Both the position numbers and the translations under genes were made by a program. The notes below the pieces were generated by a model. The model saw nothing but the letters and a program-made list of their open reading frames with translations, did no database searches and was not told the origin of the DNA. Shown here piece by piece: positions 8,333 through 15,752 of a stretch of DNA of 64,000 bases; positions within the stretch are counted from its first letter, which is position 1; each line of letters opens with the position of its first letter. The stretch comes from GM7GCV1 sp965222065 (lineage in GTDB: Bacteria > Pseudomonadota > Gammaproteobacteria > Pseudomonadales > GM7GCV1): contig OZ244933.1 of the NCBI GenBank assembly GCA_965222065.1, positions 1,116,001-1,180,000 of the forward strand. Reading direction: 5' to 3'.

Positions 8333-10948
8333 ATGCAGGACCAATACAACCCCGCCGACATCGAGGCTGAAGCCCAGCGCTACTGGCAAGAAAACGAGAC
8401 CTTTAAGGCCACAGAAAACGCCGACAAGGAAAAATTCTACTGCCTTGCCATGTTCCCCTATCCCAGTGGAAAACTTCACATGGGCCATGTGCGCAATTAC
8501 ACCATTACCGATGTGATTGCCCGCTATCAGCGCATGCAGGGCAAGAATGTGCTCCACCCCATGGGTTGGGATGCCTTTGGCCTGCCTGCCGAAAATGCCG
8601 CCATCCAGAACAAAACCGCCCCGGCCAAGTGGACCTATAGCAACATCGACTACATGAAGAGCCAGCTCAATGCCCTGGGCTTTGGCTTTGACTGGACGCG
8701 CGAACTGGCCACCTGCCAGCCGGATTACTACAAGTGGGAACAGTGGTTTTTTACCCGCCTCTATGAAAAGGGCCTGGTCTACAAAAAAATGGCTACCGTC
8801 AACTGGGACCCGGTCGACCAGACCGTGCTGGCCAACGAACAGGTTATTGACGGCCGCGGCTGGCGCTCCGGTGCTTTGGTAGAGCGCAAGGAAATTCCCC
8901 AGTGGTTTATCAAGATTACCGACTATGCGGACGAGCTTTTGTCCAGCCTGGACGAGCTGCCCGAATGGCCCGAGCAAGTTCGCACCATGCAAAAGAACTG
9001 GATTGGCAAATCCAAAGGTCAGGAAATTGTTTTTGACCTGGGTCGCACTGTGGCTGGCCAGGATCATTTCACTGTCTATACCACACGGCCCGATACCCTG
9101 ATGGGTGTCACCTGGGTCAGCATTGCGGCCGAGCACCCCATTGCGCTTGAACTAGCGGATAGTAACCCTGAACTTGCTGCCTTTATCAAAGAATGCAAGG
9201 AGCAGGCCGTATCCGAGGCCCAAATGGCCACCATGGAAAAACGTGGCATGGACACGGGGCTGAAAGCCATTCACCCCGTGACCGGGGAAGAAGTACCCAT
9301 CTGGGTGGCCAACTATGTCCTGATGGATTACGGCTCCGGCGCCGTGATGGCTGTTCCGGCGCACGACCAGAGAGACTATGAATTTGCCAAAAAATTTGGC
9401 CTGGCAATCAAACAAGTCATTGCACCAGACCCGTCCAGTCAAAATGCCGACGAGTGCAACCTGGACAAGGAAGCTTATGTCGAAAAGGGCGTGCTGGTTA
9501 ACTCTGGCGACTCACATAAAGAGCTGGACGGTCTGGATTTCAACGGGGCGTTTAGCGCCATCGCCAAAAAACTGGAAGAAAAAGGCAAAGGCCGGGTGAC
9601 CACCAATTTCCGCTTGCGTGACTGGGGCGTTTCCCGCCAGCGCTACTGGGGCGCACCTATCCCCATGTTTAACTTGCCGGCTGGCGGAGAGATTCCGGTA
9701 CCCCTGGAGAAACTGCCGGTTCTGCTGCCGGAAAATGTGGTCATGGACGGGGTAAACTCGCCGATCAAATCCGACCCGGAATGGCGCAAGACCGAACTGG
9801 ATGGCCAGCCAGTCGAGCACGAAACGGATACCTTCGATACCTTTATGGAATCCAGCTGGTACTATGCCCGCTATACCTGCCCCGATTTTTCTGACGGCAT
9901 GCTCGATCCGGAGCGCGCCGATTACTGGTTGCCGGTGGATCAATATGTCGGTGGAATCGAACACGCCATCTTGCACCTGCTCTACGCCCGCTTTTTCCAC
10001 AAACTGATGCGCGACGAGGGGCTGGTGAAATGCAACGAACCATTCAAGCGCCTGCTGTGTCAGGGCATGGTACTGGCCGATTCCTTCTATGCAGAAAATG
10101 CCGATGGTTCCAAAACCTGGTACAACCCGTCCGAAGTCGAACTGGAAAAAGACGACAAGGGCAAGGTCATCGGCGCAACCATTGACGGCGAGGCACTGCA
10201 GCTGGGCGGCATGACCAAGATGTCCAAGTCCAAGAACAATGGCATCGATCCACAGAGTGCAGTGGATCAGTACGGCGCGGACACGGTGCGACTGTTTACC
10301 ATGTTCGCAGCACCGCCGGAGCAAACCCTGGAATGGTCCGACGAGGGCGTTCAGGGCGCGTTCAGGTTTCTGCGGCGCCTTTGGGCAATTACCCAGGAGC
10401 ATATCGCCGCCGGTCATCCCGACAAATTAAACGTGGCCGAACTTGGCGAAACACACAAAAAGTTACGCCGAAAAACCCACGAAACCATCAAAAAAGTCAG
10501 TGATGACTATGGCCGTCGACAAACCTTTAATACCGCAATAGCCGCGGTGATGGAACTGATTAACGAAGTCAGCAGGAGTGCCGATCGTTCTTCTCCACAA
10601 GGGTTGGCAGTTGAGAGGGAGGCACTGAACACCGCTGTGCTTGTCCTGGCACCCTGTGTTCCTCATATTACGCATGTACTGTGGAACGCCCTGGGTAACG
10701 AAGGCGCTGTGGTGGATGCCAACTGGCCGGAACTGGACGAGTCCGCCCTGGTCCAGGACAGCATCGAATACGTGGTGCAGGTGAATGGCAAACTGCGCGG
10801 CAAAGTGCAGGTGGCAGCGGATGCGCCCAAAGACCAGGTGGAAACAGCGGCCCTGGCGGAAGAAAATGTCAAACGCTTTACCGATGGCCAAACCATCCGT
10901 AAAGTCATTGTGGTTCCAGGCAAGTTGGTCAATATCGTTGCAAATTAA
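8333..10948 (+). CDS. leuS: Leucyl-tRNA synthetase
   Basis: An 871-residue class Ia aminoacyl-tRNA synthetase that charges tRNA-Leu in the cytoplasm. The HIGH-type signature is H49-M-G-H52, in M-F-P-Y-P-S-G-K-L-H-M-G-H. The KMSKS loop is K-M-S-K-S starting at residue 629. The CP1 editing domain lies between (about 220-420), with T-T-R-P-D-T-L and the Y-G-S-G-A-V-M-A-V-P-A-H-D motif. Length and N-terminus (M-Q-D-Q-Y-N-P) match the bacterial enzyme, which fixes the start at ATG 8333. It heads the leuS-lptE-holA operon: lptE begins inside its last codons. Confidence 0.97.
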   Translation: MQDQYNPADIEAEAQRYWQENETFKATENADKEKFYCLAMFPYPSGKLHMGHVRNYTITDVIARYQRMQGKNVLHPMGWDAFGLPAENAAIQNKTAPAKWTYSNIDYMKSQLNALGFGFDWTRELATCQPDYYKWEQWFFTRLYEKGLVYKKMATVNWDPVDQTVLANEQVIDGRGWRSGALVERKEIPQWFIKITDYADELLSSLDELPEWPEQVRTMQKNWIGKSKGQEIVFDLGRTVAGQDHFTVYTTRPDTLMGVTWVSIAAEHPIALELADSNPELAAFIKECKEQAVSEAQMATMEKRGMDTGLKAIHPVTGEEVPIWVANYVLMDYGSGAVMAVPAHDQRDYEFAKKFGLAIKQVIAPDPSSQNADECNLDKEAYVEKGVLVNSGDSHKELDGLDFNGAFSAIAKKLEEKGKGRVTTNFRLRDWGVSRQRYWGAPIPMFNLPAGGEIPVPLEKLPVLLPENVVMDGVNSPIKSDPEWRKTELDGQPVEHETDTFDTFMESSWYYARYTCPDFSDGMLDPERADYWLPVDQYVGGIEHAILHLLYARFFHKLMRDEGLVKCNEPFKRLLCQGMVLADSFYAENADGSKTWYNPSEVELEKDDKGKVIGATIDGEALQLGGMTKMSKSKNNGIDPQSAVDQYGADTVRLFTMFAAPPEQTLEWSDEGVQGAFRFLRRLWAITQEHIAAGHPDKLNVAELGETHKKLRRKTHETIKKVSDDYGRRQTFNTAIAAVMELINEVSRSADRSSPQGLAVEREALNTAVLVLAPCVPHITHVLWNALGNEGAVVDANWPELDESALVQDSIEYVVQVNGKLRGKVQVAADAPKDQVETAALAEENVKRFTDGQTIRKVIVVPGKLVNIVAN

Positions 10949-11477
10949 ATATCTCGCTCTACTCGTCTGTCTCTCGCTATCAAGCTGCGGCTTTCAGCTG
11001 CGTGGCACAGCGCCTGCAGACAATCTGGAGCAGATATATATTGCCGATCGGGTCGATTTACGACAGATAAATACCCAACCGGTCAGCGCCCAGTTGATCC
11101 AGACACTGGAAACCCGGATTGACCGTGTGTTTACTTCGCCCGAGACAGGCGTTCCGGGACTGGTGATTACCAGCGAACAGGTGGTGGAGCGTCCGCTAAG
11201 CCTGAGTGCCAACCTGCTCAATCGCGAAATCGAAATTGCCAAACGGGTGGACTACCAGATCCTCAGTGCTGATGGAGAGATCGTAAAATCGGATTGGTTA
11301 ATCAGCCGCGCACGCATCATGGAATCGCAAAACAGCCCGGCGGTAAACGACCAGGAAAGAATGATGGCCCTGGAAAATCTAAACAACGATCTTGGTCGCC
11401 AACTGATTTCCCTGCTGGATGCCGCACTGGCTAACCAGGCCGCACCAGCCAGCCAGACTCAGAGTGACGCCGAATGA
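10938..11477 (+). CDS. lptE: LPS-assembly lipoprotein LptE
   Basis: A 179-residue outer-membrane lipoprotein. LptE plugs the LptD barrel and helps insert lipopolysaccharide into the outer leaflet. With the TTG start at 10938 the protein opens with a lipoprotein signal (K-Y-L-A-L-L-V-C-L-S-L-S-S) ending in lipobox L-S-S-C17, followed by G-F-Q-L-R-G, the hallmark of this family. There is no better in-frame start near the signal; the frame stays open upstream inside leuS but encodes nothing LptE-like there. It overlaps leuS by 11 bases, and its own stop overlaps the holA start (ATGA), implying coupled translation. Confidence 0.9.
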   Translation: MQIKYLALLVCLSLSSCGFQLRGTAPADNLEQIYIADRVDLRQINTQPVSAQLIQTLETRIDRVFTSPETGVPGLVITSEQVVERPLSLSANLLNREIEIAKRVDYQILSADGEIVKSDWLISRARIMESQNSPAVNDQERMMALENLNNDLGRQLISLLDAALANQAAPASQTQSDAE

Positions 11478-12508
11478 AAATCCGGCCCGAGAACTTGGTG
11501 CAGGATTTGTCTCGCGGTCTCAAGCCTTGCTATCTGATTAGTGGCGAAGAAGCCCTGCTTGCCAGTGAGGCCGCCGACCATATTCGCCAGGCGGCCCGCC
11601 AGCAAGGCTTTGGTGAGCGCCAGTTATTCCATGCGGACAGTGTTGACTGGGATGAATTCCTGAGTGAATCCCAGGCGATGTCACTGTTTGCCGACAAACG
11701 CATCATTGAACTGCGCATCCCCAACAGCAAGCCAGGCGACAAGGGATCAAAAGCCCTGGTCGAATTCTGCCAGTCCATTCCCGAGGATATTTTACTGCTG
11801 GTAGCTACCGGCAAACTTGATCGCAGCCAGCAACGCAGTAAATGGGTAACCACGCTGGAAAATACCGGAGGGCATATCCAGGTCTGGCCCGTGGACCAGC
11901 GACAAATGCCCGGCTGGCTAAACCAGCGGCTGCGCGCCAAGGGCATTGAAGCCGACCGCGAAGCCATCGGCATCCTGGCCGAGCGTGTGGAAGGCAACCT
12001 GCTGGCCGCGCAGCAGGAAGTCGAAAAGCTGGCCCTGTTGGTCGAAGGTCGAATTGATGCCGCCACCATGTCTGAACTGGTGGTCAACAGCGCCCGCTAC
12101 GATGTATTTAAAACCGTCGATCATTGCCTGTCCGGCAATACGGCCGAAGCGCTTGTCAGCCTGCGGGGTCTCAGGGAGGAAGGCACCGAAGCCACGCTGA
12201 TGTTATGGGTGCTGACCAAGGAAATCCGCCAGATACTGCAAATCCAGGAGGCTTGTTCCAAGGGTCAGAATCTGGAGGCCGCCATTCGCAGCGCCGGTGT
12301 CTGGCAAAAGCGCCAACCCCTTGTTCACAAGGCAGTGCGTCGTTCAGCCCCGCAAGAAATGGCCAAACTGCTAAAGCTATGCCGACTGGCGGATCGGGCC
12401 ATCAAAAGCAACTACCATGGCGATCCCTGGCTGAAAATGGAATCCCTGGTTTTGGGGCTTTCCGGACAACCGGCAATTGATACCGGAATAGAGCTGACGG
12501 GTTCATAG
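11474..12508 (+). CDS. holA: DNA polymerase III subunit delta
   Basis: A 344-residue clamp-loader subunit, which opens the beta sliding clamp as part of the DnaX complex. The N-terminus (K-I-R-P-E-N-L ... C-Y-L-I-S-G-E-E-A-L-L) and the A-E-R-V-E-G-N-L-L-A-A-Q-Q-E-V-E-K-L segment are characteristic of HolA. Length matches the family (about 340). It follows lptE with an ATGA overlap in the order leuS-lptE-holA, conserved across gammaproteobacteria. Its last six bases overlap the convergent folK gene. Confidence 0.95.
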   Translation: MKIRPENLVQDLSRGLKPCYLISGEEALLASEAADHIRQAARQQGFGERQLFHADSVDWDEFLSESQAMSLFADKRIIELRIPNSKPGDKGSKALVEFCQSIPEDILLLVATGKLDRSQQRSKWVTTLENTGGHIQVWPVDQRQMPGWLNQRLRAKGIEADREAIGILAERVEGNLLAAQQEVEKLALLVEGRIDAATMSELVVNSARYDVFKTVDHCLSGNTAEALVSLRGLREEGTEATLMLWVLTKEIRQILQIQEACSKGQNLEAAIRSAGVWQKRQPLVHKAVRRSAPQEMAKLLKLCRLADRAIKSNYHGDPWLKMESLVLGLSGQPAIDTGIELTGS

Positions 12509-13006
12509 TTCGCGCATGGGCGACAACAATTCTGCATTGCTCGCGAGTTCCTCCAGTTCCTGTTGAACTCCCGCTTCAAAATCACTGAGAGCGGCAGTTT
12601 CCTGAAGCAGCGCCTGCAACGGCTGCCACACAAACTGGCGTTCGAAGAGCTCGGGTCTGGGCAACTGGCACCCTTCTATCTCTCCTCTGAAAGTCCCAAA
12701 CAACAAAACATCCAGGTCCAGTGTGCGGGAGCCCTTGCAGGTTTCGGCGGCGCGATCGCGCCCGCAATGCTGTTCGATACGTTTGAGTATTCGATTGAGT
12801 TCGACAAAGCTGACCGTTGCGTCAAAACCCACGGCCAGGTTAATGAAATCAGGGCCATCAAAGCCCCATGCGGGCGTCTGGTAAAGCGGCGAACACTGTA
12901 CCTCACCAAACGCCTGTCCAAGCGCTTTTAGACCGCGCCTGATATTCGCCTCTGGCTCAATATTGCTGCCGACACCCAGATAGACTCGCACTGCCTGCGA
13001 ACTCAA
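12503..13006 (-). CDS. folK: 2-amino-4-hydroxy-6-hydroxymethyldihydropteridine pyrophosphokinase (HPPK)
   Basis: A 167-residue folate-pathway enzyme that transfers pyrophosphate from ATP to 6-hydroxymethyl-dihydropterin. Signatures are L-G-V-G-S-N near the N-terminus, S-P-L-Y-Q-T-P-A-W-G, and the catalytic R-T-L-D-L-D-V-L-L-F motif with its two magnesium-binding aspartates. The start is uncertain: TTG 13006 overlaps the folB stop (TTGA), while GTG 12991 is five codons downstream; both keep the L-G-V-G-S-N motif. It is the last gene of the tsaD-folB-folK operon and converges on holA with a six-base overlap. Confidence 0.94.
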   Translation of the reverse strand: MSSQAVRVYLGVGSNIEPEANIRRGLKALGQAFGEVQCSPLYQTPAWGFDGPDFINLAVGFDATVSFVELNRILKRIEQHCGRDRAAETCKGSRTLDLDVLLFGTFRGEIEGCQLPRPELFERQFVWQPLQALLQETAALSDFEAGVQQELEELASNAELLSPMREL

Positions 13007-13359
13007 TGCCGACCCCGTTCAATCTCCACTGCAACATTGCGCGCCGCAGGTACTGCACCGGGCTTGGATACCCTGACACGCACATTCATCACAGAAAATT
13101 CACGCATCACCAGTGTCGCAATCTGCTCGGCCAGGGTTTCAATTAATTGTGCCGATGCACTTTTCGCATGATCCATTACCCGCTCACTGATCACGGCGTA
13201 ATCCAGCGTATGCTGGATGTCATCTGTTTTTGCGGCGTTGGTAATATCGGTGCCCAGTTGCAGGTCAATAACCAGGCGCTGTTCAATTTCCCGCTCCCAA
13301 TCGAAGACGCCAATAACCGCATCGACTTCCAGGCCCTCGATATAAATATAGTCCGTCAT
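13003..13359 (-). CDS. folB: Dihydroneopterin aldolase
   Basis: A 118-residue enzyme that cleaves 7,8-dihydroneopterin to 6-hydroxymethyl-dihydropterin and glycolaldehyde, the step before FolK. The N-terminus D-Y-I-Y-I-E-G-L-E-V-D-A-V-I-G-V-F-D-W-E-R and the C-terminal V-R-V-S-K-P-G-A-V-P motif are typical of the FolB tunnel-fold octamer. The ATG at 13359 shares its A with the tsaD TGA (TGATG), and its own TGA overlaps the folK start, so the three genes are translationally coupled. Pairing of folB with folK makes two consecutive steps of tetrahydrofolate synthesis one unit. Confidence 0.96.
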   Translation of the reverse strand: MTDYIYIEGLEVDAVIGVFDWEREIEQRLVIDLQLGTDITNAAKTDDIQHTLDYAVISERVMDHAKSASAQLIETLAEQIATLVMREFSVMNVRVRVSKPGAVPAARNVAVEIERGRH

Positions 13360-14390
13360 CAGGCGGCCTCTATTTTGGGCAGGTCTGACAGCGACATCCT
13401 GGGCTGAACCTCAATGGAATCCGTCCGCTCCCCGGCCTGCAATCGCAATGCTCCCACATAGGCAATCATGGCGCCGTTGTCCGTGCAGTATTTGAGTCGG
13501 GGATAAAAGAGCTCGGCCTTTTGCTTGGCGACCATTTCGGCCATCAACTCACGCAATCGGGTGTTGGCGGCCACGCCGCCCGCCAGCACCAGCCGCTTCA
13601 TGCCGGTTTGCTCCAGCGCCCGGCGACATTTAATCATCAGCGTCTGGGCAACGGCCTCCTCAAAGGCGGCACAAATATCGGCTTTGTCGGTCTCACTCAA
13701 ACCCTCTTCACCTGTCATATCCGCCACGGTATTGAGTGTGAATGTTTTCAGCCCGCTAAAACTAAAATCCAGACCGGGACGGTCCGTCATGGGGCGCGGA
13801 AATTTCAAACGCGATCGGTCACCCTGCTGCGCCAGCCTGGAAATACTTGGACCACCCGGATAAGGCAGCTCCATCATCTTGGCGGCTTTATCAAACGCTT
13901 CCCCTGCGGCATCGTCCAGCGACTCACCCAGTAGTTCGTACTCCCCCAATCCGTGGACAGCAACCAATTGCGTATGCCCCCCACTAACCAGCAGAGCGAC
14001 AAATGGCGGCTGCGGAGGATTTTCTTCCAGCATGGGCGCCAGCAAGTGTCCCTCCATATGATGAACACCAATCACCGGGATATCCCAGACTTCCGCCAGA
14101 CTGTGTGCCAGCGTGCCACCGACCAGCAGTGCGCCCACAAGCCCCGGACCATGGGTATAGGCAATGCCATCAAGATCCGAACCCTTGACGCCGCTATCGT
14201 CCAAAAGTTGGGCAATCATGGGCAACAACTTGCGCACATGATCGCGCGAGGCCAACTCGGGCACGACGCCACCATAATTGGCATGCATGTCTATCTGGCT
14301 GTATAGCGCATCCGCGATCAACCCTCGCTCTGTATCAAACAGGGCGACACCGGTTTCATCACATGAGGTTTCGATACCAAGAACTAACAT
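13359..14390 (-). CDS. tsaD: tRNA N6-threonylcarbamoyladenosine (t6A37) transferase subunit TsaD
   Basis: A 343-residue member of the Kae1/TsaD ASKHA-fold family. With TsaB and TsaE it transfers the threonylcarbamoyl group to A37 of ANN-decoding tRNAs. Diagnostic sequence is L-G-I-E-T-S-C-D-E-T at the N-terminus, H-M-E-G-H-L with the metal-binding histidines, S-G-G-H-T-Q-L, and A-G-G-V-A-A-N. The ATG at 14390 starts on a clean N-terminus. It is divergent from rpsU across a 222-bp region, the classical arrangement at the edge of the macromolecular synthesis operon. Confidence 0.97.
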   Translation of the reverse strand: MLVLGIETSCDETGVALFDTERGLIADALYSQIDMHANYGGVVPELASRDHVRKLLPMIAQLLDDSGVKGSDLDGIAYTHGPGLVGALLVGGTLAHSLAEVWDIPVIGVHHMEGHLLAPMLEENPPQPPFVALLVSGGHTQLVAVHGLGEYELLGESLDDAAGEAFDKAAKMMELPYPGGPSISRLAQQGDRSRLKFPRPMTDRPGLDFSFSGLKTFTLNTVADMTGEEGLSETDKADICAAFEEAVAQTLMIKCRRALEQTGMKRLVLAGGVAANTRLRELMAEMVAKQKAELFYPRLKYCTDNGAMIAYVGALRLQAGERTDSIEVQPRMSLSDLPKIEAA

Positions 14391-14442
14391 AGCTATACTC
14401 TTGCGGCTATCCGAATCGACCGCGTAAAAGGGCGTATTTTAC

Positions 14443-14484
14443 GGCAGATAGCTCCTGTTTTGCGGCGGATAGCTGCTATTTTAG
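14443..14484 (+). repeat. Two imperfect 21-bp tandem repeats upstream of rpsU
   Basis: 14443-14463 and 14464-14484 are adjacent copies beginning GGCAGATAGCT and GGCGGATAGCT, identical at 16 of 21 positions. A third partial GGCAGA follows. They lie between the tsaD start and the rpsU promoter and could be a regulator-binding tandem or chance duplication. Confidence 0.4.
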
Positions 14485-14521
14485 GCAGAAATCATCTCTA
14501 CAAATAATGCGCTATTAGGCT

Positions 14522-14550
14522 TTGCATATGTGCGTGTTTTTCCTTAAAAT
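14522..14550 (+). promoter_or_regulatory. Sigma-70 promoter of rpsU
   Basis: TTGCAT (14522-14527) and TAAAAT (14545-14550) are separated by exactly 17 bp, a good match to the sigma-70 consensus. Transcription would start near 14557, about 55 bases before the rpsU ATG, as expected for the head of the macromolecular synthesis operon. Confidence 0.65.
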
Positions 14551-14612
14551 GCGCGCCCCTTAAGTTTGACCGTGAACCGTCCTTAACCAGGGACAGTAAG
14601 AAAGAGGTTTTC

Positions 14613-14828
14613 ATGCCAGAAGTTCGTGTTAAAGAGAACGAGCCATTTGACGTAGCACTGCGTCGCTTCAAGCGCAGCTGCGAAAAAGCCGGTGTACTTG
14701 CCGAAGTACGTCGTCGCGAGTTCTACGAGAAGCCAACCTGGGCTCGCAAGCGTAAAGCTGCTGCCGCTGTTAAGCGCAACCAGAAGCGTGTTTCTCGCGA
14801 ATCTCGTCGGTTCCAGCGTCTCTACTAA
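14613..14828 (+). CDS. rpsU: 30S ribosomal protein S21
   Basis: A 71-residue basic ribosomal protein that assists translation initiation on the 30S subunit. The N-terminus P-E-V-R-V-K-E-N-E-P-F-D-V-A-L-R-R-F-K-R and the Arg/Lys-rich tail are near-invariant for S21. The start ATG 14613 follows AAGAAAGAGG. It is first in the rpsU-yqeY-dnaG-rpoD cluster and is separated from yqeY by a terminator, which would let this short gene be transcribed at a much higher level than dnaG. Confidence 0.98.
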   Translation: MPEVRVKENEPFDVALRRFKRSCEKAGVLAEVRRREFYEKPTWARKRKAAAAVKRNQKRVSRESRRFQRLY

Positions 14829-14882
14829 GCACCCATTTAGTAAGGACCTGCGAAGCGACTGCTTCGCTATATATTGAACGTA

Positions 14883-14910
14883 CGCCGGCTGCTTGCCGGC
14901 GTTTCTGTTT
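14883..14910 (+). terminator. Rho-independent terminator after rpsU
   Basis: A perfect 7-bp GC stem, CGCCGGC (14883-14889) with GCCGGCG (14895-14901), a five-base loop, and a T-rich tail. It probably attenuates read-through from rpsU into yqeY and dnaG, as the known rpsU-dnaG terminator does in enterobacteria. Confidence 0.85.
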
Positions 14911-14944
14911 GTACCTAATAGTTGCCAGTTTCCGGGAGTCCTAT

Positions 14945-15388
14945 ATGAGCATTAAAGCCACCATCAATGACGCCATGAAGGACGCCATGCGCGCACGCGA
15001 CAAGCAACGCCTTGGAACCATTCGCCTGATCCAGGCTGAATTCAAGCGCATTGAAGTCGACGAGCGTATTGAGATTGATGATACCCGTGCCCTGGCGGTG
15101 CTGGACAAAATGGTCAAACAGCGTCGGGATTCCATCAAACAATACGAAGACGCTGGCCGCCAGGAACTGGCCGATGTGGAATTGGCCGAAATCGACGTTA
15201 TTCAGGAATTCCTCCCCAAACAGCTCAGCGAAGATGAAATCGCTGAACTGGTCGACAAAGCCATCGCCGATACCGGCGCAAAAGGCATGCAGGACATGGG
15301 CAAACTGATGGGTGTGCTCAAGCCGCAACTGCAGGGTCGTGCCGATATGGGCAAGGTTTCCGGCCTGGTCAAAAGCAAACTGGGGTAA
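14945..15388 (+). CDS. yqeY: GatB/YqeY domain protein
   Basis: A 147-residue protein of the YqeY family, related to the tail domain of the amidotransferase subunit GatB. Recognisable motifs are A-R-D-K-Q-R-L-G-T-I-R-L near the N-terminus, V-K-Q-R-R-D-S-I-K-Q-Y, and E-F-L-P-K-Q-L-S. The GatB domain binds tRNA, but a biochemical function for free-standing YqeY is not established. Start ATG 14945 follows CGGGAG; the frame open from 14909 adds residues not seen in the family. Its place between rpsU and dnaG is conserved in many Pseudomonas-like gammaproteobacteria. Confidence 0.93.
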   Translation: MSIKATINDAMKDAMRARDKQRLGTIRLIQAEFKRIEVDERIEIDDTRALAVLDKMVKQRRDSIKQYEDAGRQELADVELAEIDVIQEFLPKQLSEDEIAELVDKAIADTGAKGMQDMGKLMGVLKPQLQGRADMGKVSGLVKSKLG

Positions 15389-15752
15389 TAGAGCTGGTTT
15401 ACCCATCTCAATTTCATACCAGTTCACTGCATTCTCATTCCCGTTATCGTTTTGTCATTCCCGCGCAGGCGGGAATGACTGTTGATATGCCGTATCAACT
15501 GTTGGTGCTACAGCGGAATACAGCCTTAAATTAACCATTGGCTTTCTTTCTGTTTTTTCCATCAGGCACTATTATGGGAGCCATTGATTAATGTCATGAG
15601 CGATGCTCTGGGTAGGCAAAAGTTGGCGAAAAAGCGGAGTTTATAACGAATAAATGAGCAATTTGAGCCAACTTTTAAAAGCTTGCCCCGCGAGGCAACG
15701 AGCGCGCTGGGCACGTCCCCAGCGCGAGCGCAATAATTAATCAGGCTCACAT
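15389..15752. other. 364-bp non-coding gap before dnaG with several inverted repeats
   Basis: No credible gene here. It holds a 26-bp REP-like palindrome (15454-15479) and a 7-bp inverted repeat GTTGATA/TATCAAC (15481-15499). A 10-bp inverted repeat AAAAGTTGGC (15618-15627)/GCCAACTTTT (15667-15676) follows, with a 39-nt gap. A 9-bp hairpin CGCGCTGGG (15703-15711)/CCCAGCGCG (15718-15726) lies 26 bp before the dnaG start and lacks a T-tract, so it is more likely a leader structure or repeat relic than a terminator. I see no strong sigma-70 promoter. Confidence 0.6.
15454..15479. repeat. REP-like palindrome (GTCATTCCCGC arms)
   Basis: Perfect 11-bp arms GTCATTCCCGC and GCGGGAATGAC around a GCAG loop. 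This palindrome type recurs in intergenic DNA of many proteobacteria and behaves as a small dispersed repeat. Only one copy is seen in this window, and it has no T-tract. Confidence 0.75.

Noticed and set aside
9512..10417. A 301-residue open frame antisense to leuS
   Set aside because: It lies wholly inside the confident leuS gene on the opposite strand, has no ribosome-binding site and no recognisable domain. Such frames are a codon-bias effect.
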